A DNA stretch of 64,000 nucleotides from Propionibacteriaceae bacterium (GCA_025965155.1 JAOPXN010000096.1:19138-83137); one strand, 5' to 3'; positions 25,979-35,120 are shown, counted from the first letter of the stretch. Made by a program: numbers and translations. The notes: generated by a model not told the origin, from the letters alone.

Positions 25979-26971
25979 TCACCGAGGAACGCCGGTCGCG
26001 ACCTCGAGGGCCCAGTAGGACAAGATCACGTCGGCGCCGGCCCGCTTGATCGAGGTCAGCGCCTCGCTGATCGCCGCCTTCCGGTTGATCCATCCATTCG
26101 CCGCGGCGGCCTCGATCATCGAATACTCGCCCGAGACGTTATATGCCGCGACCGGGATATCCACGGCTGCCCGGACCGCCGCCAGCACGTCGAGATAGCC
26201 CAGCGCCGGTTTGACCATGATCAGGTCGGCACCCTCGGCCACGTCCAGCGCCACCTCGCGCAGCGACTCGCGGACGTTCGCCGGGTCCTGCTGGTAGGTC
26301 TTGCGGTCACCCTGCAACGAGGACGAGACGGCTTCCCGGAACGGCCCGTAGAACGCTGAGGCGTACTTGGCGCCGTACGCCATAATGCCGATGTCGGCCT
26401 GGTCGGCCTGGTCCAGCGCCGCCCGGATGGCCCGCACCTGGCCGTCCATCATGCCGCTCGGCGCGACCAGGTGAGCGCCTGCCTCGGCGTGCAGCACCGC
26501 CATCTGGGCGTAGATCTCCACCGTTGCGTCGTTGTCGATCACGCCGCCAGCGGTGAGCACCCCGCAGTGTCCATGGTCGGTGAACTCGTCCAGGCAGACG
26601 TCCGACATCACCAAGGTGGCGTCGCCCACCTCGGCCCGGACAGCGCGGATCGCGGTGTTGAGAATGCCGGCCGGCTCCAGTGCACCCGAGCCGACGGCGT
26701 CCTTGTGCTCCGGGATGCCGAACAGCATGATCCCGGCCAGGCCCGCCTCGGCCGCCTGGCTGGCGACCTTGCGTACCGAGTCCAGGGTGTGCTGGACGAC
26801 GCCCGGCATCGAGCTGATCGGACGCGGCTCGGAGAGCCCTTCAGCGACGAACACCGGCAAGATCAACTGCCGCGGCTCGACGCTGGTCTCGGCGACCATG
26901 GCGCGGACGGCTGCGTTCACCCGCAGCCGCCGGGGCCGGATCTGGCCGACGTTGTGCTGCCGACTGGTCAC
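25979..26971 (-). CDS. hemB: Delta-aminolevulinic acid dehydratase (porphobilinogen synthase)
   Basis: Condenses two 5-aminolevulinate molecules. About 330 residues. Schiff-base Lys positions are in [16 protein letters not shown] and [10 protein letters not shown]; the metal/allosteric region [15 protein letters not shown] is present. The conserved N-terminal RPRRLR sits at residue 12, so the only sensible start is GTG 26971 (GTG ACC AGT CGG). That start lies inside one arm of the dispersed palindromic repeat (copy B), so residues 1-5 are encoded by the repeat. The open frame continues upstream into hemD but out of register with any known protein. Confidence 0.9.
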   Translation of the reverse strand: MTSRQHNVGQIRPRRLRVNAAVRAMVAETSVEPRQLILPVFVAEGLSEPRPISSMPGVVQHTLDSVRKVASQAAEAGLAGIMLFGIPEHKDAVGSGALEPAGILNTAIRAVRAEVGDATLVMSDVCLDEFTDHGHCGVLTAGGVIDNDATVEIYAQMAVLHAEAGAHLVAPSGMMDGQVRAIRAALDQADQADIGIMAYGAKYASAFYGPFREAVSSSLQGDRKTYQQDPANVRESLREVALDVAEGADLIMVKPALGYLDVLAAVRAAVDIPVAAYNVSGEYSMIEAAAANGWINRKAAISEALTSIKRAGADVILSYWALEVATGVPR

Positions 26972-27020
26972 AGCTGCCTCGACACTCCGCAGAAAGCGGG
27001 GAGGAGCAGCCCAGTCGGCG
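26959..27020. repeat. Palindromic intergenic repeat, copy B, overlapping hemB start
   Basis: Left arm GCCGACTGGTCACAGCTGCC starts at 26959; right arm ends CAGTCGGCG at 27020; a 5-nt bulge interrupts the pairing. The 13-nt core GCCGACTGGTCAC is identical to copy A. Fills most of the 64-base hemD-hemB gap and supplies the hemB GTG. Confidence 0.75.
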
Positions 27021-27035
27021 GGACGGGGGTCGCCA

Positions 27036-28712
27036 TCAGCTGCGGCGGCGGGTACCGGAGCGCCGCTGGGACGGCTTGACGACCGGCTCACCCTCGGCGA
27101 TGAGAGTGTCCCGGCGGCCGGCGGCGAAGCTGGCCAGGGCGTCGGCGAGATCGACCACGGACGGCTTGGCGGCCACCACATCGACCCGCAGGCCATGCTC
27201 CTCGCAGGTCTTGGCGGTGGCCGGGCCGATGGCCGCAATGATGGTCGACGTGTGCGGCTTGCCGGCGATACCGACCAGGTTGCGCACGGTCGAGGAGGAG
27301 GTGAACACGACGGCGTCGAACTTGCCCGTCTTGATCGCCTCGCGGACGTCTGCGGCCGGCGGGGCTGCCCGAACCGTCCGGTACGCGGTGACGTCCTCGA
27401 CCTCCCAGCCCAGTTCCACCAGTCCGGCGGCGAGAGTCTCGGTGGCAATGTCGGCACGCGGCAGGAAGACCCGGTTGATCGGGTCCAGCACCTCGTCGTA
27501 GGGCGGCCATTCAGCGGCCAAGCCTGCGGCGGACTGCTCGTGCTCGGGGACCAGGTCGGCGCCGATACCCCAGGCCTGCAGGGCATTCGCGGTTACGTCG
27601 CCGACCGCGGCCACCTTGAGGCCCGAGAAGGCGCGGGCGTCCAGGCCGTACTCCTCAAACTTCTCCCGGACGGCCTTGACGGCGTTGACGGAGGTGAAGG
27701 CGACCCACTCGTAGCGTCCCTCGACCAGACCACGGATGGCCTTGTCCATCTGCAGCGGGCTACGCGGCGGCTCGACCGAGATGGTCGGCACCTCCTCGCT
27801 GTGCGCTCCGTAGGTCCGCAGCCGGGCCACCATCGGGGCGGCCTGGTCCTTGGTCCGGGGTACCAGCACCCGCCAGCCGAACAGCGGCTTGCTCTCGTAC
27901 CAGCTGAGCTCATCGCGCTGCTCCACGGCCTGGCCCATGATCACGTGCACCGGGTCGGTGGCCGGAACCTTGGAGGAGCGGACCGTCTCGACCAGGTCGG
28001 CCAGCGTGCACGGCAGGCTGATCTGCTCGGTGCTGCCGCCATGGAAGGTGGCCAGCACATGATCATCACCGGGACGGCCGGAGGCGAGCGCGGCATCGAC
28101 CAGGTCGCCGACCATGGACACCAGTGTGCTGACGACGACAGTGGAGGCGCTGCCCCACTGGCCGGTGGCCGCCTTCGTGAACCGGCCGTCGGTCACCGAG
28201 GCGAAGTGCACACCGCCACCATGGTTGAGGTCGATGCCCGCGTACTCCGGTACGGCGGTGAGGCTGGAGACGCCGGGGACGACCTCGAAGTCGATGCCGC
28301 CGCGGACACATGCTGCCGCCTCGTCGGCCACTGCGTTGTCCAGGAATGGGTCGCCGGAGACCAGTCGGACCACGCGGGCACCGCAGGCGGCGTGCTTCAG
28401 CACGATCTTGGCGCGGGCCGCCGGTGTGAGCGGCTTGCCGGCCTCGGACATCCCGAGTGTGGCCACCTCGGCCTCTGCGGAGATGCTGATGGCGGGGTGC
28501 GCCAGAATCTCACGCTGCCGTTCGGTGTCCAAGATGACAGCGTTGGCGTCGGCAAGGGCTGCGATGGCGCCCAAGGTCAACAGGTCGGGATCTCCGGGGC
28601 CAGTACCGACGAAGATGACCCGACCGCGCGTGGCGGTCGGCGCCGACGGTGCGCTGGCGGAGGTTGAGGTACGGGACTTGCGGACCGAGGAAGTGCTCAC
28701 TGGCGTTCTCAC
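27036..28712 (-). CDS. hemD: Uroporphyrinogen-III C-methyltransferase/synthase fusion
   Basis: About 558 residues in two parts. Residues about 30-270 are a tetrapyrrole methylase domain ([30 protein letters not shown]), which methylates uroporphyrinogen III towards siroheme/cobalamin. Residues about 285-550 are uroporphyrinogen-III synthase, which closes the ring of hydroxymethylbilane ([34 protein letters not shown]). The fusion is typical of actinobacteria. Start uncertain: GTG 28712 with AAGAGA just upstream is chosen; GTG 28700 is possible. It lies 23 bases after hemC. Confidence 0.9.
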   Translation of the reverse strand: MRTPVSTSSVRKSRTSTSASAPSAPTATRGRVIFVGTGPGDPDLLTLGAIAALADANAVILDTERQREILAHPAISISAEAEVATLGMSEAGKPLTPAARAKIVLKHAACGARVVRLVSGDPFLDNAVADEAAACVRGGIDFEVVPGVSSLTAVPEYAGIDLNHGGGVHFASVTDGRFTKAATGQWGSASTVVVSTLVSMVGDLVDAALASGRPGDDHVLATFHGGSTEQISLPCTLADLVETVRSSKVPATDPVHVIMGQAVEQRDELSWYESKPLFGWRVLVPRTKDQAAPMVARLRTYGAHSEEVPTISVEPPRSPLQMDKAIRGLVEGRYEWVAFTSVNAVKAVREKFEEYGLDARAFSGLKVAAVGDVTANALQAWGIGADLVPEHEQSAAGLAAEWPPYDEVLDPINRVFLPRADIATETLAAGLVELGWEVEDVTAYRTVRAAPPAADVREAIKTGKFDAVVFTSSSTVRNLVGIAGKPHTSTIIAAIGPATAKTCEEHGLRVDVVAAKPSVVDLADALASFAAGRRDTLIAEGEPVVKPSQRRSGTRRRS

Positions 28713-28735
28713 GTTCTCTTGTTCAGCCTCGCCAC

Positions 28736-29788
28736 TCAGTGACAAGCGCGTTGTATGGCGTGCAGCTCCGACAGGCACCGCTCAGCCGCATCTACCCCAA
28801 ACTGCGCCGGATCAACGCTTGATCCGTGCAGATCCAGTCGGATCGGGGGTCCGCTCTTGGTCGGTTCTGACAAGTTGCTCACTAAGGTTCTCCCAATTAC
28901 TGCGGCAAGAGTCAAATCGAGGCTTGTACCACGGACCGATTTGACAACTGCATGGGCACCCACTGGAGCTGTGCAACCTGCCTCTAGCCTAGCCAGGAAC
29001 CCCCGTTCCACAAGGCATTCCGCTCGCGCGGTGGGGTTATCGACGGCACGCACCAGCCCGGCCAACTGCGGGTCCAGCGCCTGGTGAATTTCTAGGCCGA
29101 GTGCCCCCTGGCCGGGGGCCGGAAGCATTACTTGATGGGTCAATATCTCACCGGTCAGGTCCGCGCCAACCGAGACAACGTTGTCAGATTCCTCCAAGGA
29201 ACGCTGCTGCAGGAGCCCGAGCCGTCGAAGCCCGGCGGCTGCCAGCACCACGGCGTCCACCTGCCCGCTGCGGACCAGGTTCAGCCGGGTGTCCACGTTG
29301 CCGCGGATCGCCACGATGTCGACCTCGATCCCGGCTCGCCCGGCGTAGTCGGCCAGTTGGAGAGCGCGTCGAGGTGCCCCGGTTCCGATCCGTACCGGCC
29401 CGGACACCCCGGCGGACCCGAGCTCGGCCAGCCGACGGCCGACCAGCACATCCCGGGTGTCCTCGCGGTCCGGCACGGCGGCTATCTCCAGACCGGGCTC
29501 GACAGCGGTCGGGAGGTCCTTCAGGGAGTGCACGGCTACGTCGATGGTTCCGGCATGGAGGGCGTCACGGACAGCCGTCGCGAATACTCCGGTACCGCCG
29601 ATCTCGGTGAGGTGCCGCCGGTCCACGTCCCCGGTGGTGGTGACACCGACGAAGGTGGTCTCCACCCCGCTGCCGCGCAGCAGTGCGGCGACGTGGTCTG
29701 CCTGGGCGCGGGCCAGCGGGGAGGTACGGGCGCCGATCCGGAGTGGGCGGGTCACCAGCAAAGGCGCCGACTCGGTACGAGCGCGCAC
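28736..29788 (-). CDS. hemC: Porphobilinogen deaminase (hydroxymethylbilane synthase)
   Basis: Polymerises four porphobilinogens on a dipyrromethane cofactor. 350 residues. N-terminal RIGARTSPLARAQ, catalytic Asp region HSLKDLPT, substrate Arg pair GAPRRALQL and AIRGNVDTRL, and the cofactor Cys about C272 in LEAGCTAPVG. The start GTG shares its G with the hemA stop (TAGTG), so translation is coupled; GTG 29755 is a shorter option. The 3' part (28736 to about 29220) is visibly poorer in G+C at codon third positions than the neighbours. Confidence 0.94.
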   Translation of the reverse strand: MRARTESAPLLVTRPLRIGARTSPLARAQADHVAALLRGSGVETTFVGVTTTGDVDRRHLTEIGGTGVFATAVRDALHAGTIDVAVHSLKDLPTAVEPGLEIAAVPDREDTRDVLVGRRLAELGSAGVSGPVRIGTGAPRRALQLADYAGRAGIEVDIVAIRGNVDTRLNLVRSGQVDAVVLAAAGLRRLGLLQQRSLEESDNVVSVGADLTGEILTHQVMLPAPGQGALGLEIHQALDPQLAGLVRAVDNPTARAECLVERGFLARLEAGCTAPVGAHAVVKSVRGTSLDLTLAAVIGRTLVSNLSEPTKSGPPIRLDLHGSSVDPAQFGVDAAERCLSELHAIQRACH

Positions 29789-31062
29789 TACCGCTGGACC
29801 TCTGGCGACATCATCACGGCCACGGTGTGCGGATCCAGGGCGAACAGCTCCCGGAGGGCAGCGGCGTAGTCCACCGACTCGGTGTCGGAAGCCAGTTCCT
29901 GCACCCGGACGGTCGGCTGGTGCAACAGCTTGTCCACCACCCTGCGGACCGTCCGGTACACCTCATCCCGTTCGGACGCGGCGAGCTGCGGCAGCCGGGA
30001 GTCGAGCCGCGCCATCTCGGCAGACACCACGTCGGAGGCCATGGTTCGCAGCGCCACCACTGTGGGCGCCACCTGGGCCGCACGCCGAAGCCCGAGGAAG
30101 TCCTGTACCTCGGCACGGACCAGCTCACGGGCCGCTTCAATCTCTGCCGCGGTGGCCGAGTCGACCTGATCGTCGACCAGCCGGTCCAGGTTGACCAGGG
30201 TGATGCCGAGGTCCCGGACGTCGTCGGACACGTCGGCCGGCAGGGCAAGGTCCACGACGCCACGGACCGAGGTCCCGGCGAGCCGGTCTGCCCCGATCAG
30301 CATGTCCTTGGCCCCGGTGCAGGTAACCAGGATGTCAGCCTCGGCCAGCGCCGCGTCGAGCTGGGCCAGCGGCACAGCAGTGCCGGCCACGCTATCGGCC
30401 AGCCGCCGTGCCCGCTCGAACGTCCGGCTCGCGCAGGTCACGTCTGCCCCAGCGGCGGCAGCGGTACGGGCGGCCAGACCAGCCATCGCACCCGCGCCCA
30501 GAACCAGCACTCGGCGACCCTGGAGCGGGCCGCACTGCCGGGCCAGCAGCTCGTACGCGGCGCTGACCAGCGAACGGCCGGCCGAGCCGATGGTGGTCTC
30601 GGTCTGCACCCGCTTGCCCACCCGGATCGCCTGCTGGAACAGCGAGTTCAGCAGCGTGCCGACCGTTCCCTGCGCCTGGGCATGGGTCAGAGCAGCCTTG
30701 ACCTGACCAAGGATCTGGCTCTCACCGACAACCATCGAGTCGAGTCCGGAGGCGACCGCGAACGTATGGGCGACGGCGCCCTCGTCGAAGTAGACCGAGC
30801 ACATCTGCTGCAGGTCGGCCACCTGGGAACCGGTGAAGTCCGACAACGTGGTGGTCAGGTCGTCGAGGCCGCCGTGGAACCGTGACACCACCGCGTAGAG
30901 CTCGGTCCGGTTGCAGGTCGATACGACGACCGCCTCCTCCACGTGCTCGGAGGTGAGCATCGACTCGGCGAGCTTGGTCGCTGTGGCCGGGTCCATGGCC
31001 ACCCGAGCCAGGACGTCGACGGACGTGGTCTTGTGCGAGATGCTGACGGTAAGGATGCTCAC
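29788..31062 (-). CDS. hemA: Glutamyl-tRNA reductase
   Basis: First committed step of the C5 heme pathway: reduces Glu-tRNA to glutamate-1-semialdehyde with NADPH. 424 residues. Catalytic Cys C50 in VVSTCNRTELYAV, substrate region GLDSMVVGESQILGQVK, NADPH-binding VLVLGAGAMAGLAA, C-terminal dimerisation helices. GTG start overlaps the rex stop by four bases, placing it directly under Rex control. Confidence 0.96.
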   Translation of the reverse strand: MSILTVSISHKTTSVDVLARVAMDPATATKLAESMLTSEHVEEAVVVSTCNRTELYAVVSRFHGGLDDLTTTLSDFTGSQVADLQQMCSVYFDEGAVAHTFAVASGLDSMVVGESQILGQVKAALTHAQAQGTVGTLLNSLFQQAIRVGKRVQTETTIGSAGRSLVSAAYELLARQCGPLQGRRVLVLGAGAMAGLAARTAAAAGADVTCASRTFERARRLADSVAGTAVPLAQLDAALAEADILVTCTGAKDMLIGADRLAGTSVRGVVDLALPADVSDDVRDLGITLVNLDRLVDDQVDSATAAEIEAARELVRAEVQDFLGLRRAAQVAPTVVALRTMASDVVSAEMARLDSRLPQLAASERDEVYRTVRRVVDKLLHQPTVRVQELASDTESVDYAAALRELFALDPHTVAVMMSPEVQR

Positions 31063-31835
31063 TGCGCTGTCCCCCCTCTTTCTAGTTCACGCTGTACGTC
31101 GTCGGACTTGCGCTGCTCGTGGTAGGCCAATATCTGCAGCTCTTGGCCAAGGTCGACCTTGCGTACGTTCACGCCGTCGGGCACGGCCAGAACGGTTGCT
31201 GCGAAGTTGAGAATGCTGGTGACGCCGAGATAAACCAGCCGGTCGGCCACCGCCTGGGCCGCCTCGGCCGGAGTCGCTAGAACGGCGATGGCTGCACCGG
31301 TGCGGGCCACTTCCTCCTCCAGATCGGCCAGGTCGGTGATAGCGACACCGTGGATCCGCTTGCCGATCAGGTCCGGTGAGGGGTCGACCATGGCAACGAC
31401 CCGGAAGCCGCGCGAGGTGAACCCGGAGTAGTTGGCCAACGCTGTTCCAAGGTTCCCAAGCCCGACAATAATAACCGGCCACTCGTGGGCGGATCCCACC
31501 TCGCGCCCGATCTGGAACCGGAGATACTCCACGTCGTAGCCGACGCCACGGGTGCCGTAGGAGCCGAGATAGGACAGGTCCTTGCGCAGCTGTGCGGAGT
31601 TGACTCCAGCCGCCTCTGCCAGCGCGCCGCTGCTGATGGTGTCGATGCCGCGGTCGGCCAGACTGGTCAGAGCCCGTAGATAGACCGGCAGTCTGGCGAT
31701 GGTGGCTTCCGGGATGCCTTTGGCGGCAGCAGCCACCTGGACCTGACTGCCGCCGTCCAAGGAGCGACCGGCGCTCGACATGCTCGAGTCCCGCGGCGTG
31801 TCAGCCGTGGAGCTGGGTTGAGCTGGAGGCAACAT
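31059..31835 (-). CDS. rex: Redox-sensing transcriptional repressor Rex
   Basis: Dimeric repressor that releases DNA when NADH rises. The conserved region starts at GIPEATIARLPVYLRAL; the winged helix has GVNSAQLRKDLSYLGSYGTRGVGYDV and the Rossmann domain has IIVGLGNLGTAL for NAD(H). A variable Ser-rich N-terminus precedes it. Start uncertain: ATG 31835 (AGGAG very close), ATG 31853 or ATG 31781. A Rex operator lies in its own promoter, so it is autoregulated and controls the hem genes that overlap it. Confidence 0.93.
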   Translation of the reverse strand: MLPPAQPSSTADTPRDSSMSSAGRSLDGGSQVQVAAAAKGIPEATIARLPVYLRALTSLADRGIDTISSGALAEAAGVNSAQLRKDLSYLGSYGTRGVGYDVEYLRFQIGREVGSAHEWPVIIVGLGNLGTALANYSGFTSRGFRVVAMVDPSPDLIGKRIHGVAITDLADLEEEVARTGAAIAVLATPAEAAQAVADRLVYLGVTSILNFAATVLAVPDGVNVRKVDLGQELQILAYHEQRKSDDVQRELERGGTAQ

Positions 31836-31876
31836 CTCTCCTGAGCATTCCATCCGGTGTTCCGGCGAACATCCCT

Positions 31877-31905
31877 ACTTTAGAAGTTTGTGAACGGTTG
31901 CACAA
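31877..31905 (-). promoter_or_regulatory. Promoter of the rex-hem operon
   Basis: -35 TTGTGC (31900-31905), -10 TAAAGT (31877-31882), spacer 17 nt, on the minus strand. The Rex operator covers the -35 and spacer. Confidence 0.7.
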
Positions 31906-31908
31906 ACT
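31885..31908. promoter_or_regulatory. Rex operator (ROP)
   Basis: Inverted repeat with 8-bp arms AGTTTGTG (31885-31892) and CACAAACT (31901-31908), containing the TTGTGAAnn...CACAA form recognised by Rex in actinobacteria. It overlaps the rex promoter -35, so bound Rex should block transcription. Confidence 0.8.
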
Positions 31909-31931
31909 CCGGCTGAGCCCCGTGCCTGCCG

Positions 31932-32261
31932 TCAGTCGACGTGAAACACCTCCTGCGCCGGGGCCCACCACTCCCCTTCTGCGACCGAGTCCAGCGGCTG
32001 CTGCTGCGGGTCGGTGATCTTCCACCACTCTTGGGTCTTGGGGTCGGCCGCCATCCGCTTCTGGTCTGCGGCGAAGTCGCTGCCGTGGTACTCGAAGTAG
32101 GCAAACAGCAGGTTCTCCGGCTCGCGCAGGAAGATCGAGTAGTTGGAGATGTTGCAATGCGAGATCGCGGCGAGCACTTCCGGCCAGACGGCCTGGTGAA
32201 TTTCCTTGTAACGCTCGATGTCCTCAGGCTTGACTTTGATGATCTGCGCAATCCGCTGCAT
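31932..32261 (-). CDS. rhaM: L-rhamnose mutarotase family protein
   Basis: 109 residues, ferredoxin-like dimeric alpha/beta barrel (DUF718). Conserved features: YKEIHQAVWPEVLAAI with the catalytic His, CNISNYSIFL, YFEYHG and EWWKITDPQQ. Known members interconvert rhamnose (or fucose) anomers. AAAGGA lies 7 nt before ATG 32261. No rhamnose catabolic genes are nearby, so it is an orphan and its true sugar is uncertain. Confidence 0.85.
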   Translation of the reverse strand: MQRIAQIIKVKPEDIERYKEIHQAVWPEVLAAISHCNISNYSIFLREPENLLFAYFEYHGSDFAADQKRMAADPKTQEWWKITDPQQQPLDSVAEGEWWAPAQEVFHVD

Positions 32262-32358
32262 CGTTGCATCCTTTCGCTGGCCTGGGCGAAACACTAGTGC
32301 CGTCACCGGGTGGGCGGGAGCAATAGCGGTCGGAAGCAGTACGCGCTGATCATGGCGG

Positions 32359-32604
32359 TCAGCGGCTGAGCGCGCTCAGCAGCCGTTCGGGATCGACCCG
32401 CCAGTAGTCGTGCTGGGCGCCGTCGACGAACGTCACCGGCACCTGGTCGGTGTAGCGGCGGGTGAGCTCTGGGTCGGAGGAGATGTCCTGCTCGACCCAG
32501 TCGTCTCCGGTCTGTGCGCAGACCGCGGCGATGATCGTGACCGCGTCCTCGCACAGGTGGCAGCCGGGTCTGGTGAGGACCCGGACTCGCGGCTGGATGG
32601 TCAT
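32359..32604 (-). CDS. Glutaredoxin-like protein
   Basis: 81 residues, thioredoxin fold with redox motif CHLC in RVLTRPGCHLCEDA and cis-Pro in VPVTFVDG (DUF836/glutaredoxin 2 family). Role in thiol-disulfide exchange inferred; the partner may be mycothiol. A glutaredoxin-like gene near hemA is conserved in mycobacteria. The ATG overlaps the stop of the upstream ligase gene (ATGA). Confidence 0.85.
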   Translation of the reverse strand: MTIQPRVRVLTRPGCHLCEDAVTIIAAVCAQTGDDWVEQDISSDPELTRRYTDQVPVTFVDGAQHDYWRVDPERLLSALSR

Positions 32605-34115
32605 GATCGGTCCTCCGTCGTCCCGGCGGACGACGTCGTCGTCTGGTGGTTCAAGGGGTCGTCGAGCATCCGACGCAGTGCCCCTTTCCGGATCTTGCCG
32701 GTTGCTCCGCGCGGCAGGTCAGCGACGAGGTGAAGCTCCGTCGGCCGCTTGAACTTCGGCAACCGTTTCGCGCAGTGGTCCAGCACCGTCTCCGGCTCGA
32801 CGTTTCGCCCGACCACGAAAGCGACAACCTGATCTCCGCGTCCATCGGCGGGACGGCCGAGGACCGCCACGGCGGCGACTCCGGGAAGGTCGCTGATCAC
32901 GTCCTCGATCTCGGCCGGGTAGACATGGAACCCGTTCACCACTATCAGCTCGCGGGCCCGGTCCACCAAGAACAGCTCGCCGCCACGCAGATAGCCGATG
33001 TCGCCGGTGGCGAACCAGCCCTCCGCATCGGGCCCGTCCCGGCCGTCGGGCCAGTACCCGGAGAACAGGTTCTCGCCGCGGATGAAGATTTCCGCCGGCT
33101 CGGAGTCGTCCTCGCCGGCTCCGATCCGCACCGCCACGCCCGGCAGCACCCGTCCGACGTGGCCGGGGCCGAGCAGGTCCCCGCCCAGTGTCACCGAGAC
33201 ACCCGGAGCGGCTTCTGTCAGCCCGTACCCTTGGTCGACCCGCAGACCAGTGCGCTCGGTGAACGCCGCCAGCAAGGCCGAGGGCAGCGGCGCTGCGCCC
33301 GAGATCACGGTACGTACGCTGGCCAGGCTGGTCCGAAGCTGATCATGATGCAGCAGCTTGTAGATCAACGCCGGTGCCAGCGGAAGGTTGTTCACCTGCT
33401 CCGCGACGATCACGTCGAAGACGCTGTCACTGAAGCCGTCCATGATCACCAGCCGGCCCCCGGCCATCGCCCAGGTACCGACCACGGCGTTCAGACCGAA
33501 GATGCCGAACATCGGCAGCAGCGCGAGGGCGACCGTGTCGGCGTCAATGACGTCCAGCGGCTCGACATTTCGCAGGTGGCCAAGCAGCGCCCGGTGGGAC
33601 AGCATGACGATCCTGGCGTCACCGGCGGTGCCGGCGGTATAGGCCAGCAACGCAAGGGCTTCCCGGTCCTGCGGTGAGCTGACCGGGCCGGTTGCCTCAG
33701 CACCGAGTGCAGCCAGGGCGTCGGGGGTCAGCGGCAGAACTGCGACCCCCGCTACCGAAATCGGCGCGGCACTGAGCAACAGCCGGGCACCGGTCGCCGC
33801 TAGGTCTGATCGAAGCTCGTCGGCGGAGCAGCTCGGGTCCAGCGGTACGGCGACGAAGCCTGCACGGAGCACGGCGAAGTAGGCGATCAGAAGCTCGATG
33901 GAGTTCGGTCCGCTGAGCGCCACCCGGTGTCCGGCGATCAGCCCGTGCGCAGCGAGGCCGGCGGCAACCTTGTCAATCATGGAGTCCAGCTCAGCCCAGG
34001 TCATGGTTCGGCGGTTCGGCCCCGGCTGCACCAAGGCAACCCGGTCAGGTGCCAGCTGCGCCTGCCGACTGACCAGATGGGCGACGTTGGTCTCCTCTAG
34101 GCGATCCGTGACCAC
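32601..34115 (-). CDS. AMP-dependent acyl-CoA synthetase/ligase-like protein
   Basis: About 504 residues of the ANL superfamily (acid + ATP to acyl-AMP, then usually thioester). Motifs: QGYGLTEAAPG (A5), GWFATGDIGYL (A7), DRARELIVVNGFHVYPAEIEDV (A8, here split) and the catalytic Lys in ATGKIRKGALRR (A10). The ATP-phosphate loop A3, normally YTSGTTGxPKG, reads YTAGTAGDARIVM and lacks its Lys, so activity may be reduced or altered. Substrate unknown. Start uncertain; GTG 34115 chosen. Divergent from the HAD gene. Confidence 0.82.
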   Translation of the reverse strand: MVTDRLEETNVAHLVSRQAQLAPDRVALVQPGPNRRTMTWAELDSMIDKVAAGLAAHGLIAGHRVALSGPNSIELLIAYFAVLRAGFVAVPLDPSCSADELRSDLAATGARLLLSAAPISVAGVAVLPLTPDALAALGAEATGPVSSPQDREALALLAYTAGTAGDARIVMLSHRALLGHLRNVEPLDVIDADTVALALLPMFGIFGLNAVVGTWAMAGGRLVIMDGFSDSVFDVIVAEQVNNLPLAPALIYKLLHHDQLRTSLASVRTVISGAAPLPSALLAAFTERTGLRVDQGYGLTEAAPGVSVTLGGDLLGPGHVGRVLPGVAVRIGAGEDDSEPAEIFIRGENLFSGYWPDGRDGPDAEGWFATGDIGYLRGGELFLVDRARELIVVNGFHVYPAEIEDVISDLPGVAAVAVLGRPADGRGDQVVAFVVGRNVEPETVLDHCAKRLPKFKRPTELHLVADLPRGATGKIRKGALRRMLDDPLNHQTTTSSAGTTEDRS

Positions 34116-34189
34116 GCCGCCAGGCCGATCCTGCTGATGCACAGGTCGAGTGTCGCACAGCGGCACGGCCGGCAGCCGAGCACGGCAGT

Positions 34190-34195
34190 TAGTGT
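34190..34195 (+). promoter_or_regulatory. -10 box (TAGTGT) for leaderless HAD gene
   Basis: TAGTGT ends 7 nt before ATG 34203; no Shine-Dalgarno is visible. Confidence 0.45.
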
Positions 34196-34202
34196 GGTGC
34201 CC

Positions 34203-35120
34203 ATGAGCGCATCCGACCGTTCCGGTCCAGCCGACGTCGGTCGGATGCTGCCCGAGACCGAGGAAGAGCTGCTGGAGCCCGAGGGCGAGCCGGGCGAAAT
34301 TAACCCCGCCGACCTGCCGAAGGCGGAAGGCGCGCTGATCCAGGCCGACCCCCGGGCAGCCGCCTTCTTCGACCTGGACAACACGGTGATCCAGGGTGCG
34401 TCAATGTTCCATCTGGCCAAAGGCCTGTACCGGCGCGGCTTCTTCCCGACCCGGCTGATCTTCAAGGGTCTGTGGCTGCAGGCCTACTTCCGGATCGTCG
34501 GCCGGGAGAACGCCGATCACATCGAGGATGCCCGCAACGTCACCTTGTCCTTCATCAAGGGCCATACTGTGGCCGAACTGGAGGAGATCGGCAGCGAGAT
34601 CTACGAGGAGTCGATCGCCAGCCGGATCTGGCCGGGTACCCGGGCCATCGCGCAGATGCATCTGGACGTGGGACAGCAGGTCTGGCTGGTCACCGCTGCG
34701 CCGCTGGAGGTGGCGTCGATTATCGCCCAACGCCTGGGCCTCAGCGGAGCGGTCGGCACCACGGCGGAACATGTGGACGGGGTCTACACCGGCCGGCTCC
34801 GCGGGGAGCTGCTGCACGGGCCGGCGAAGGGCGAGGCGGTACGGTCGCTGGCCCATGATCACGGCCTCGACCTGGCCCGCTGCTTCGCGTACTCGGACTC
34901 GTTCAACGACCTGCCGATGTTGTCGCTGGTCGGCCATCCGTGCGCGATCAACCCCGACCGGCGGTTGCTGGAGTTCGCGGAGGAGAACGACTGGCAGGTC
35001 CGCGACTACCGCAGCGGCCGGAAGGCGGTCCGGCTCGGTCTGCTGGGAGCCGGGGTCGCGGGGGCCGGAGCGGGGGCGGTGGCTGCCGGCCTGTCAGTCC
35101 ACCGGTACCTCAAGCGCTGA
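34203..35120 (+). CDS. HAD-IB family phosphatase (SerB1-like)
   Basis: 305 residues. Catalytic DxDxT is FFDLDNTVIQGAS (about residue 58), motif II VTAAPLEVAS and motif IV YSDSFNDLPML. The all-helical cap between motifs I and II marks subclass IB, which includes phosphoserine phosphatase and phospholipid phosphatases. A Gly/Ala-rich hydrophobic C-terminus (LGLLGAGVAGAGAGAVAAGL) could be a membrane anchor. It faces an acyltransferase gene, so lipid dephosphorylation is as likely as serine synthesis. Confidence 0.85.
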   Translation: MSASDRSGPADVGRMLPETEEELLEPEGEPGEINPADLPKAEGALIQADPRAAAFFDLDNTVIQGASMFHLAKGLYRRGFFPTRLIFKGLWLQAYFRIVGRENADHIEDARNVTLSFIKGHTVAELEEIGSEIYEESIASRIWPGTRAIAQMHLDVGQQVWLVTAAPLEVASIIAQRLGLSGAVGTTAEHVDGVYTGRLRGELLHGPAKGEAVRSLAHDHGLDLARCFAYSDSFNDLPMLSLVGHPCAINPDRRLLEFAEENDWQVRDYRSGRKAVRLGLLGAGVAGAGAGAVAAGLSVHRYLKR

